This document shows positions 20,285-30,343 of a stretch of DNA of 30,844 bases, piece by piece. The first letter of the stretch is position 1; each line of letters begins with the position of its first letter. Origin of the DNA: Protostelium mycophagum (taxonomy: Eukaryota; Evosea; Variosea; Protosteliida; Protosteliaceae); contig MZNV01001044.1 of the NCBI GenBank assembly GCA_002081555.1, forward strand, positions 1 to 30,844. The letters run 5' to 3'. A program made the translations under genes and the position numbers. The notes beneath the pieces were generated by a model. That model did no database searches and had not been told where the DNA came from. It saw nothing but the letters and a program-made list of their open reading frames with translations.

Positions 20285-23200
20285 ATGAACAGCAATGGCT
20301 CCACTGACAGTGTACCATCTCTCACGCTGCCACCTCTTATTGGAAATCGATTTGAAAGTAATGCTCTTACCCGTCGTCCAATGTCGCAGACTTCTCGACA
20401 TCACTTGAGGAATCACAAGTTCTCTCATCCTCCTTCTCAGATTTCTGTTGTTGTTGTCAACTCTCCATCGTTTGCGTGGGCATCATCTTCCACAATTGGA
20501 ACAATGGTGGAATTAGGCTATCAAGGTGAGAATGTGGAGAAAAATGGGTCTGATTGCGACAGTCAAACAGATTGAGAGTGATGAAGTCTTTCATTACATG
20601 AAAGAAACTGAGGTAAGAGGCTGCCTTTTGCCCACATTGATTCGTTCCGCGCGATGCTGAGATGTTCCTTTAGGTACATGTGGTTCTTGTTTCCAGCACA
20701 ACAGCAAAGGACATGGGTAACTACTTGGATCGGCTAAGACAGATCAATACCGACGTGATTCTGATCGGTGATTAGAAATCCTCATCATTTTCATTGATAT
20801 CTCCAGTGTTGTTACCAAAAGATTCTGCCGAACAGACGATACAATTTTTCCGCTTGGGGGCAACAGATTGTCTCGTCTGCCCTTTTACGCTGGAGGTTGG
20901 TCTGACACGCATCGGTTCTGCCATCGAAAATAGATACCTCTTAAAACAGACAAAAACGTTGATTGAAGAGGTGATTTTGGAGTTATAAGTTGTTGTGTTC
21001 CTCACATTCCTCAGAGAGAAACTGCTAAAAAAGGAATAGAGGCTGCTCATGCTGAAAGATTAGAGATGGAGACTTTTCATAAAGAGGTAGGTGTGGTGTT
21101 CATATGTCAAAATGACACAGACAGGCGTTGAAACAGATGAAACAGGCGGACTATCACAATTTGACAGAAATCGCAAAGCGGGACCTGAGCTTGGAAGAGG
21201 CTGAGGTAATTCTACATTTAAATTTTTAAAATAAAATCAATGCTGACCGCCTCATAGATAACAATAAACGGTCTCAATGCGAATGTTTCAGCAGAACAGT
21301 CAAAAAACGAGGAGCTGCAGAAGAACTACGATGATCTTCGCCGAAAATCAGAAGAGACCACGATCGAGCTGGAGAAATACCAAGAGAAAGTGAAACAACA
21401 AGCCGCAGAGTTGGAGCAATTACGATCAGATCTGGATTCCTCCCTCTCAAAGATGCACTCGGGTTCTCCTATCCCGGGTACTACATCGTTGTAGATGACA
21501 ACAAAAAGTAACTCGAATTCAGGGCGAAGATCGAGTTTAAAAGAGAACGAAGGCTCGCCTCGAGCTGGGCGGAGGGTGACCCCTGATAAAGATGAAAATC
21601 CAGGCAGCAAACAACTAGAAATGGAGCGCAAACAAAGGATTGCCAGAGAAAAAGAGCTGGCTTTAGTGAAAAAATCACTGCAAGAATCAGAAATCACGAT
21701 CGAAACATTGAACAAGAGAGTTAAATTATTGTGCTGGCGATTCGGTGGGTATTGGTTCATTGTAGATGTGCATTAAGTTTTCTCAGCGCTTTTGTCGACG
21801 GATATCCCACCACAGCAAGTAGAGATTTTCGATGAGAAAGAAGAGGCAGAGGTGAGATTGTTGTTGTGGTGACATTTTTCAAGTTGAAAAAGGTGAACGA
21901 CATCATCGAGGACGTTAAGGTCAGCATGCGCAGTCCGGCAGAAAATTTGACAAAAGCCCTCACGATCGCATCTGAAGGAGCAGAAGATGCAACGGAGAAG
22001 ATGAAGAAGGTCTTGCGTGTGGCTCTAAAAGGCCTCAGAACGGGTGCCAATCTGTATAGACCTCTCATGCCACTCATTTTCGAAACTTTCTCTTCGGATA
22101 ACATCACACAAAAGGTGGGACCGTAATAATGGACCAAATCTCCACCTAATCACGGTGAAAAATAACTTGTGAAATTTCTGAAAGATAATCAGTGGATGCA
22201 AAACGAATTGGGATCACCACAAGATATCACTTTCATCATTACACCACCCCAAGACAACCCCGCCTTCTTGGATGCCTCAGCCACTTGTTCGTGGAATTTC
22301 GACGTGTTCAAATACACGGATGCCAACCTGGTCCAGTTTGCAGTCAGCATGTTTAAAGAGCTAGGATTGCTGGCAAAATTTAATGTACAATATTCTGTCA
22401 TGACGAAGTTTGTCGAAGACGTGAAGGGATTGTACCACAACAACCCATTCCACAACTTCAAGTGAGTTATTTTGCTTCTACAACGAGCCACACAACACAT
22501 TATGAGACTGATCCGGACAGACATGCTTTTGATGTGTGTCAGACTTGTTTTCTATTTATAAGAGAGGGAGGTGCCTCCGAATATCTCCCCCCTCTACAAC
22601 AGTTTTCACTGCTACTATCCGCTTTGTGTCACGACCTTGACCATCCTGGTCTGAATAATGTGTTCAACGTTTCAGCCAAGTCAAAACTGGCCTTGATCTA
22701 CAACGACATCTCGGTTCTGGAGAACCACCACGCCAGTACAGCTTTCAGACTGATCACAAGTACAAAAATGAACGTGCTGTCTGGCTTATCACCGGTACAA
22801 TATCATGAGGTCAGAAAGCTGATGATAAGTTCTATTTTGTCGACAGACATGTCACAACATTTCGAAGTGCTCGGAAAATTCAACTCTCTGGTAAGGACTT
22901 TGTGAATTTGCAAAGTATGACGGAGGCAGGTATCGACAAGGACTGTTTTTAGTCGGGATAAACCATCCGATAACTTGCTGCTGAGCCAGATTCTGCTGCA
23001 TTCTGCTGATGTTTCTAACGTGGCAAAACCTATCAACGTGAAAAAGTGGGCCGATCTTTGCTACGAAGAATTTCTCAATCAGGTTTGTGCGGGTTCGGTG
23101 AATTGTAGATTAAGAGGTGCAGGGAGATAAAGAGAAAGAGCTGCACCTGCCGATATCACCTTACTTTGACCGTAACCACCAAGCTCAAGTGAAACTGTCT

Positions 23201-23617
23201 TTGAACTTCCTCGACTATATCATAGAGCCTCTCTACACCTCACTCGCCAAGGTAACTGAAAATGTCGACGGAAAAACATGTACACCCGTTGATGTACACA
23301 GGCGTTTCCAAAATTAGAATGTCAGCTGGAATGGATCAAGCAAACACGAGAATTCTGGGAAAATTATGAGAAAGGTCCTTCAGAGCCGATCAAAGTGAGA
23401 AAAGTCAATGAAATTTCACGGAATCTGACCCCGCCAGGCACAAGATAACATCAGGCTTTCGGCTCAAGCCATCAAGCCGATCGAGTTTCATGAGCCAAAA
23501 CTGGAGACGAACCAGCAGAAGTCACCTGAACTGCGACAGAGGAAGTTGACGAGCATTACGACAACAGAGACCAAATTAAGCCCGCTACCAAAGAGAGACA
23601 CCACTAAAATTCGATGA
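20285..23617 (+). CDS. Cyclic nucleotide phosphodiesterase with pseudo-receiver domain and coiled coil
   Basis: Hydrolyses cAMP or cGMP. The layout recalls RegA and PDE8, which also join a receiver fold to a class I PDE. Residues about 55-170 resemble a receiver: QISVVVVNS, VHVVLVSST and FRLGATDCLVCPFTLE. The acidic pocket, phospho-acceptor Asp and conserved Lys are all replaced. Next come coiled-coil exons (KNEELQKNYDDLRRKSEETT, ARSEKEL-type heptads). The catalytic domain is split by phase-consistent introns: YHNNPFHNFK/HAFDVCQTC, ALCHDLDHPGLNN, YNDISVLENHH, ILSTDMSQHFEVLGKF, ILLHSADVSNVAKP and PYFDRNHQAQVKLSLNFLDY. All metal-binding His and Asp residues and the catalytic His are present. 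At the invariant purine-binding Gln, gapless alignment from DRN to F.DY gives Ser. Length is about 790 residues, with stop at 23615. An upstream exon cannot be excluded. Confidence 0.85.
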
Positions 23618-23706
23618 TTGTATTTGTGAGATTATCATTTTCGATTGGAGATGAATGGGATGAATAGATATTGAGAGATCAGAGTCTACAACTTTATACA
23701 TGGAAA

Positions 23707-24030
23707 TTAATGGTGGCCGTGGTGACCGTGATGGCCATGGTGACCGTGGTGGCCATGATGTCCGTGGTGGCCGTGATGTCCATGAGTCTCGTGTATGACG
23801 GTGTGGGTGACTGGTGCAACGTAGGCGGGTTGTGCAGGGTATCCCACAGGCTGTCCATAGACAACGGGTTGTGGAGGATAGCCAACGGGCTGTCCATAAC
23901 CGACAGGCTGTGCATACACTGGTTGAGCGTATGTGGGTTGAGTATAGACGACCTCTGTGGTATGATGACCGTGGTGTCCATGGTGTCCATGGTGATCATG
24001 GTGGTGGTGATGGTGGTGTCCGTGGGTCAT
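23707..24030 (-). CDS. His/Gly-repeat protein with central Tyr-Gln-Pro region
   Basis: 107 residues, single exon. It starts MTHGHHHHHHDHHGHHGHHG. A central stretch repeats YAQPVYAQPVGYGQPVGYP-type Tyr/Gln/Pro/Val units. It ends in eight consecutive GHH triplets. Such His clusters usually bind Zn, Cu or Ni ions, and the YxQP repeats suggest an assembling or matrix protein. There is no clear signal peptide or transmembrane segment, so location is unknown. The ATG at 24030 is the first in frame in the run. A 31-bp perfect inverted repeat carrying TATAAA-like words lies about 155-240 nt upstream and may be part of its promoter. Low-complexity sequence prevents family assignment. Confidence 0.65.
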   Translation of the reverse strand: MTHGHHHHHHHDHHGHHGHHGHHTTEVVYTQPTYAQPVYAQPVGYGQPVGYPPQPVVYGQPVGYPAQPAYVAPVTHTVIHETHGHHGHHGHHGHHGHHGHHGHHGHH

Positions 24031-24184
24031 CTCTTTAAGAAGTGGGTGGTCTTCTCTGTTTGGCAAGGAAAGAATGATCCGACGTTCGCGAAGCGGGGAT
24101 TTTGATTGTCGGCGTAACGCGAACTCGATCTCGCGCTTTCAAGGAAAGACAACACTTCCGGAATGTCGTCTGCGCGGGTATCCC

Positions 24185-24271
24185 GACAATGTTTGGATGT
24201 TTTCTCCTCTATAAATCGAATCATGATGACCAACATCAGCTTTATAGAGGAGAAAACATCCAAACATTGTC
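24185..24271. repeat. Perfect 31-bp inverted repeat with 25-nt loop
   Basis: Left arm 24185-24215 starts GACAATGTTTGGATG and ends CTCTATAAA. Right arm 24241-24271 is its exact reverse complement (TTTATAGAGG ... ACATTGTC), separated by 25 nt. No mismatch was seen over 31 bp. It lies between the His-rich gene and the thioredoxin-PITH gene. It could be a hairpin RNA precursor, a recent template-switch product or a small foldback element. Confidence 0.95.
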
Positions 24272-24412
24272 AGACCAGAAATGGCCATTTGGTTGCTTGT
24301 GCTCATTTCAAACTCGCAACCAAAAAAATAATACGAAATACACCGTCTACAACTTGCCAGAAGGTTGTCTCTTCGTCTACAACGACCAAAAGATTTTCTT
24401 TGCTTTATTTTT

Positions 24413-25483
24413 TCAAAACTTGGGGCCGAAGCAATGGATGCCGCTGACAGCGGTGACGTCACCTCCAGACACATTCCCCAAGATGAAAAATGTCAGGCTG
24501 GAAACTTTCTGGAATTTTACGAATTGTAGATTGACCGTTGCGGTGCCCTTGCCCTTTCCTTCAGCATCGACAAAATCCTCAGCCTTGAATTCCAACACCT
24601 TCATACATTAGATTTTATTCATTTTAAAAAATAAAATCATGTGCAAACCTGGGTTGGTTTTTCTCTCTCTGCATTAGAAAAGTCCATATTTGGTGTGTTT
24701 AAAAACAAGTGGATTTTACTGGGTGCACGACCTTCGATGATCAACCATCATGATGATGAAAATGAAAAATCCTCACCATCTGTTGGGGCTGTGATGTTGA
24801 TGTTCTGCAGTTTTGCATCGGACATGAAATGGACTGTGAGGAGTAATTGTTCATCTGAATCTCTCTCTAAAATGGTCTCGGTTTCTCCTGGCTTTACGAT
24901 GTCTTTGCAAGATCCTTTCTTTTTTTCGTTAAGACATTCCACATTTCCAACGGCTTCTGGTGCGACACCTCCTTCGGTGGTGGCAGTAGAGAAACCTGCA
25001 AGGTTTGCTGCAGAAGCCCATCCTTCAAAGGCCTTCGCGTTGGATTTTGCCACCTGCCCATGTCATCGATCTTCATCGTGATGACGTCATTACCTCTGCG
25101 CGAGCTTCCTTGCTGACGACTTCACCATCAGGACCCAGGACGATCAGTGTGGGTATTCCTTTCACGTTGAATCTCTCAGAGATGGCATTCTTTCTGGCTC
25201 TATCTTTGAATGGGAGGGACTTCCAAGGCATCGAGTTGAAATAACTCTCGAATTGGCTCTCGTCTTGATCACTAGACACAAAGACGATCTCAAATGGTCT
25301 CTCTGCCTTGACAAGAGTATCGTATGTCTGAGCTAGTAACGGTGTGAATTGACGGCATGGAGGGCACCAATGTGCTGAGAAATAGAGAGCGACAAGTTTT
25401 CCATTCAGTTCACTGGTCGAGAATTTCTGTCCTCCTTTTCCAATCAGTTCCTCTCCGAGTAGTTCTTTGATGGCTTGTGACAT
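24413..25483 (-). CDS. Thioredoxin-like protein with C-terminal PITH domain (TXNL1-like)
   Basis: Exons 25483-25094, 25053-24777, 24731-24649 and 24598-24413 join in phase. The N-terminal thioredoxin fold has the redox motif WCPPC in LVALYFSAHWCPPCRQFTP, then IVFVSSDQDESQFESYF and GIPTLIVLGPDGEVV. This is the tryparedoxin/nucleoredoxin type of sequence, not the WCGPC of TXNL1. A linker leads to NVECLNEKKKG and SDEQLLLTVHFM, then GRAPSKIHLFLNTPNMDFSN and NLQFVKFQKVSSLTFFILGN. That is a clear PITH domain, the proteasome-binding part of TXNL1. The protein is therefore probably a cytosolic, proteasome-associated reductase with a nucleoredoxin-type catalytic half. AATAAA follows the stop by a few bases. 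Confidence 0.9.
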
Positions 25484-25866
25484 GTTGTTGCTGTTGTGAA
25501 ACGTAAACGAGATTGGCGAACCACCAACGAATTCGTCACACTACAACACCCATTTCTGTTCAAATAAAGAGAAATCATCATGACTTTATAGACATTTATT
25601 TTAGTGATCTGATATGTGAAGATGCTCATTCTATTAATATTCTACAGCGTGTAGGTAATCATTGTGAAACAGTCAAAAAAATGCAGTTATTTCACGCATT
25701 TGTACACCTCATGCCATATGATACACAGTAATGTTAACGTGTCACTCACAGCAACTTTTCGTTTTGAAAATGGTGCAAATTCGTGTCCGCGGGGTAATAT
25801 GTAGCCGAAATTATATTTGGGATGAATTCAATTTTGTCCCAAAAACAATAATAAAAAAAATGACAT

Positions 25867-27373
25867 TTATCTAAGCCCATAGTACAATGTCTGGTCTTTC
25901 CCTTGCCATATCTACAACAGTCAGACGGAAATATCCACGAAATTTCACTGACATCTGTCTTGATCGTTCCCAGTGTGGTGTTATCGTTAAGAGGTGTTTT
26001 GTTTGGCCCCGCAAAGATTTTGAAGTCCTTTGAGGGCCATTTGTCCATTTTTTTACTCAAAAATTTGCAGATGTGCTTCATCGTGACGTGTTTGGATGTT
26101 CTCATGTACCTGTTTGTATTTAATTTTATATCGTTTTGACTGGTTGTAGAGGTGATTGTAGATGGAATTACGGACTTGTTCTGCATCTGTGAAAGTTCGG
26201 TTTCTCTTGGGTGCAGGAGTAAAACACACGAAATTTCTTCGGATTCTCCTTCTGGCGGGGTCATCTTCTGTACATCATCAGTGACGGATGATGACGTCAT
26301 CACACGAAAGTCTTTTGGCCGATTTTGTTACCAAAAGATATGAAAAAATCACCGGTGCGGGTGGTGCAGAATTGGAGGGTGCAACACTCTGAGAAGGTGT
26401 GGCTGTCGACACCCTCTTAACTTCCTTCCTCACTCTTTCTCTTTGTGGTGACACGTCATCATCCAGGGGTCTCTTCTACAACGATGTAAACGGGTGAAAA
26501 TAGGGTGTATTCTGACCTTATTTTTTTTGGCGAGAGCCTGCCTCCTCTTGCCCTCTTCTACACTTTGAACCAATATTTTGGCACCTTTTTGGTCAATATT
26601 TGTATAGACCTTTTGAAGTGTGGGAGTTGTTGCGGCTGTGCCGCAAAGATGGACAGGCGCCACAAAGATGATGTGGATCAATCTCCTGCCGCATTGTTGA
26701 ATGTTGGTTATCACATGAGGATATTATTGTGTGACACAAACGAATGAAATCATCCAAAGGACAAGGTTACGATGAGCCAACGCTAAATCATCATTTCTTT
26801 TTCAATCATTGAAAATGGCAACCTACCGTCTTTCATTATTCCCTTTGTGATTTCTTCCATCGCTTGATCTTCCTTCTCAGTGAACTTATCTAAATCCGGA
26901 TATACTGCTGATATGATGCCATCAAATCGCGTGTCTGGTCGCAGACTCCTTGTTGAAGAACATTTCACTCTACATGCGGGACATTCTTTCTTTCTATTGG
27001 TTGTGAGAAAGACCATAAAATGTCATCAATATATGACCATACCCGGTTCTGAGGCATTTTGAGATGCATTCTGAACAGAATCTGTGTAAACATTGCATGA
27101 CAGTCATAGTTGATCTTAAAATACCAAGACAAATTGGGCATGTTAATTCGACATTGAGAGTCCTAACCTATCATTTTCGGTTAAGATCCCCCATCATCTT
27201 TGGATTAAGATCACCTGTATCGTCGTCTGATGACTAGCATCTGAAACTGGAATTATAGGTTTCCTTTGATGATCATATGCAGACACGCCCGGTACTTTTA
27301 AGGTTCAGTACAATATACGGTTACGATCAATCCTACTCTCTGAATCTGAAGGAAGTACAGGTGTTTGGCTCAT
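25867..27373 (-). CDS. RNF2: RING1/RNF2 Polycomb E3 ubiquitin ligase homologue
   Basis: Catalytic subunit of Polycomb repressive complex 1, which monoubiquitinates histone H2A. Exons 27373-27325, 27294-27215, 27167-27043 and 26993-26827 splice in phase. They give [49 protein letters not shown] and [11 protein letters not shown], a complete C3HC4 [24 protein letters not shown] follows, diagnostic for RING1/RNF2. Middle exons carry [16 protein letters not shown] and [20 protein letters not shown]. The C-terminal exons give [36 protein letters not shown] and [12 protein letters not shown], a RAWUL ubiquitin-like domain that normally binds RYBP or CBX partners. Introns are extremely short: 30, 47 and 49 nt. 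The exon after 26827 is not settled. The start at 27373 is the in-frame Met before the first intron. Confidence 0.88.
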
Positions 27374-27560
27374 AGATACCCGAGCTGATGATTTGATGAG
27401 ATCACATGAGAAAATCTGACAGGCACAATTTCCTGGACCAAAGCCAAACAAAATCCGCTCTTCCCGCCACTGGAAGACTGAATATGCGCCCTCCTCCAAA
27501 TGCAGGATCTGGAGGATTCCTTTTACCATGTATGAACACAACATAAGTAGAAACACTAAG
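27374..27560. promoter_or_regulatory. Short divergent promoter between RNF2-like and peptide precursor genes
   Basis: Only 187 nt separate the two divergent start codons, so the genes share an upstream region. No clear TATA box was seen on the minus side. On the plus side AT-rich sequence and AACATAAGTAG precede the ATG at 27561. Confidence 0.4.
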
Positions 27561-30095
27561 ATGAAGTCACTCGGACTTCTTCTCCTCGCGCTCGTTGCAC
27601 TCACTGCCGCACAGTCGCCTCTTGGCGCATTTGGAAGTCTGCTCCAAAACCCTCTCGCAGAAGACGACGTCACACCCCAGAAACCTGCAGTATTCGACCA
27701 ACCCCCCAGCAACACTGGGGATGATGTGGACTACAACGACTCCACAGCGGCCTTTTTCGGCGATGCATCCAAGACAAACGATCAGAAGATAACAAATTAC
27801 CCCGGATTCAAGGTGGGAGGAACATCCTTTGGATACAAGAGACAAGGTGAGTTTATAAAACTACATAATTGTCGACAACTCTAAGAATAGCAGCCAACCC
27901 CCTCGACATGTTGAACGGCCTTGGTGGAGCTGGAGGTAATTAGAATCTGATCAAGAATATCATTCTGAAACCTGACAGGACCTCTCAGCGCACTTGGTGG
28001 ATTGACTGGTGGTAAGAGACAGTTTAATGGTGATTGTTCTCTGGCATAATTTTTCTGAATCCATAAGCTATTCCCGGCCTTAACGGACTTTCAGGAGGAC
28101 TTCCCGTCCCCCTCGGCAAGAGACAATTTAACGGTAAGTATCATTCAAATTTGAATTTTGAATTCTCAAACGGATAGGTCTTCCTGGCCTCGATGCCGTG
28201 AGTGGTCTGACAAACGGTCTGCCCATCCCCATGGGAAAGAGACAATTTAACGGTAAGTGTTTTGCAACTTTGGATTTTGAATTCTCAAACGGATAGGTCT
28301 TCCTGGTCTCGATGCCGTGAGCGGTCTGACAAACGGCCTCCCCATCCCCATGGGAAAGAGACAATTTAACGGTAAGTATTTTTTCAAATTTGAATTTTAA
28401 ATCCTCAAACATAACAGGACTTCCTGGCCTTGACGCTGTGAGCGGTCTGACAAACGGTCTCCCCATCCCCATGGGAAAGAGACAATTTAACGGTAATTTA
28501 TTCTTTTGGATTTGAATTTTGGATATTGAAAGCATACAGGTCTTCCTGGCCTTGATGCCGTGAGTGGCCTGACAAACGGTCTTCCCGTCCCAATGGGAAA
28601 GAGACAAGGTGCGCTAAGATGTGAATAATGCAAAAAACTAATATGATCAGGAAGCCCTCTCGATATGCTCTCTGGCCTCACCGGCGGAATTGGAGGAGGA
28701 GGTAATACGAATATTTCCGCCAAAATATTTCTTTATAATTGACATGAACAGGTCTCCCTCTCAGTGGCTTGCCCATCCCTCTCGGTAAGAGAGGACTTCC
28801 CGCAATACCCCTGGTACCAGCCAATGTTCCAGGAATTGTCGACGGTTTCATGAACGAGGAACCTTCACAAGAGCAGCTTGCCCGCGCTTTCCAAGCCAAC
28901 AAGAGAAACGCTCCCGCACCCCAAGTTGACAACATCGGATCACCTGTCAGCCCTTCTGTGAACCTCAATGCGCCCATCAACTTCAACAGAGTCCCCTCCA
29001 AGAGAGGTCTGTTGAACCCCGCCTTCTCTCTTCTCGGCCCCACTTTGGCCTCTGCCACCTTCGCAAAGAGGGATGCCATACCTCAAGCCAATGCTTTCGG
29101 ATACCCCCCTCTGAACAATTTACCCCCTGTGGATTTAGGCGAGTCTACATCGTTGTAAAACATTCAGACTAACATTGTACAGACGGTGCTAGATTCACAA
29201 ACTCCCCAATCAACGTCTTTTCAGGAAACGGCGAGGGAGGCAACAACTTTGCCCAGGGAGACAATAGAATGTACCAATACGAGGACTTCTCCGGCTACTG
29301 GCCTTATGACAACTACCAATTTGGATACAACAACAATCAGTACTACAACCAAGAAAATGATCAACAGTACTATTACAATGCTGCCCCTCCCAGCAGAGAA
29401 GGTATTTTTCCTGCTATTCTTAAATTCAAAAATTTAAATCTTCCAGGTCAGAAGAAGCCCTCAAAGCGCTCTCCAGGAGGATTCGCCAGCTCTACGCAGA
29501 GAGGAACAGACACTCCCATTGGTTTTGGATTTAATGATGACGGTCAGATGCCTTTAGACATGAGAGCAAAGAACCAACATGCACCCCTCTCTTTCGGATC
29601 CGCCTCTTACGAGGAAGGAAAGTCAGCCGAGAACCCCATCGACATGGAGAAGGTAACAAAAAATTTCTGACATTGATTGACATCTTGACAGGTCTTAGAG
29701 TCTCAAAGAGGAACCTTGAAGAGTGTCCCCACCCTCCCCAACTTTGGCGTCCCCACTCTTCCCGGTGGTTTCGGTGTACAACGACACTCCGCCGCTGAGC
29801 AGGCCAATGCTGCTGGCCAAGGTGAATTCTCAATTTCCGATCTATAACTCACCACCTCAGCTCGCCAAAGACCTCAGAACCTCGGATCCATGGGTTACTA
29901 CCCACAGCAGGGGTACCAAGGATACCAGCAACAATATCAGCCAGGATATCCTTACGGACAGGGATTCAACAATATCGGTCAAGGATATCCCTCTTTTGGT
30001 CAGCAGGGAGGATACCAAAGATACGGACAATCTCAGCCCGGACAATATTATACCAATGTAGAGGAGTCTCAACCCTCCCCCAAACGTTTCTTTTA
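27561..30095 (+). CDS. Secreted multi-copy peptide precursor with GKR processing sites
   Basis: A secretory preproprotein of roughly 500 residues. Signal peptide MKSLGLLLLALVALTAAQ is followed by an acidic spacer and then repeated peptides bounded by GKR or KR. Four exons at 28178-28252, 28297-28371, 28418-28492 and 28540-28608 encode near-identical units that start GLPGLDAVSGLTNG and end GLPVPM or GLPIPM plus GKRQ. The first three are exactly 75 nt. An older related unit is at 28068-28133 (AIPGLNGLSGGLPVPLGKRQ). GKR implies Kex2/furin-type cleavage and C-terminal amidation, and peptides beginning QFN could form pyroglutamate. Later regions have KR sites, a Tyr/Asn/Gln-rich segment (DNYQFGYNNNQYYNQ) and a YPQQGYQGYQQQYQPGYP tail ending at 30095, suggesting matrix-like or aggregating peptides. 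Almost all introns are phase 1. One intron (29139-29182) begins with GC. AATAAA lies near 30103. Neuropeptide versus secreted structural polypeptide cannot be settled. Confidence 0.85.
28134..28608 (+). repeat. Tandem exon-intron units in the peptide precursor
   Basis: The repeated block has a period of 119-122 nt: exon starts at 28178, 28297, 28418 and 28540. Not only the exons but also the intervening introns are similar (CAAATTTGAATTTTGAATTC, then CTCAAACGGATAG). Whole exon-plus-intron units were duplicated in tandem. The introns have drifted more than the exons. Confidence 0.9.
29139..29182 (+). other. GC-AG intron
   Basis: Between the exon ending GTGGATTTAG (VDL) and the exon starting ACGGTGC, the frame is preserved only if the intron starts GCGAG and ends TTGTACAG, giving VDLDGARFTN. 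No usable GT donor lies nearby, and unspliced reading stops within a few codons. The intron is 44 nt long, typical of this window. Confidence 0.65.
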
Positions 30096-30343
30096 ATTTG
30101 TAAAATAAAGACGAACAGTAAATCGTATTTTCAGGTTCTTCAGACAAATCGTGCAATCGAACTGTTGGAATGCTTATTTTTATTCAATTCAAGAATATGT
30201 GGCCGGATTATAAATGAAGCTGCAAAGGGTCAAAAAAATCAAAACGAGTGGCACTGCGCCAGACAATTTCTCAATGTTGATGATGAGCTCGGTCAATCAA
30301 CAATTCATGAAACATTGTCGCTTCTTTGTTCTATTAAACATAT
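30096..30343. other. Convergent 3' intergenic region
   Basis: About 250 nt between the stop of the peptide precursor and the stop of the right-edge gene. It has the precursor's AATAAA near 30103. Nothing else recognised. Confidence 0.5.

Noticed and set aside
20285-23617. PDE read as a functional phosphorelay target like RegA
   Set aside because: The receiver-like domain lacks the Asp and Lys needed for phosphorylation.
28134-28608. Regular repeats at about 120 nt that might suggest a CRISPR-like array or satellite
   Set aside because: The repeats are coding exons with GT-AG introns and keep one reading frame; they are exon duplications in a secreted precursor.
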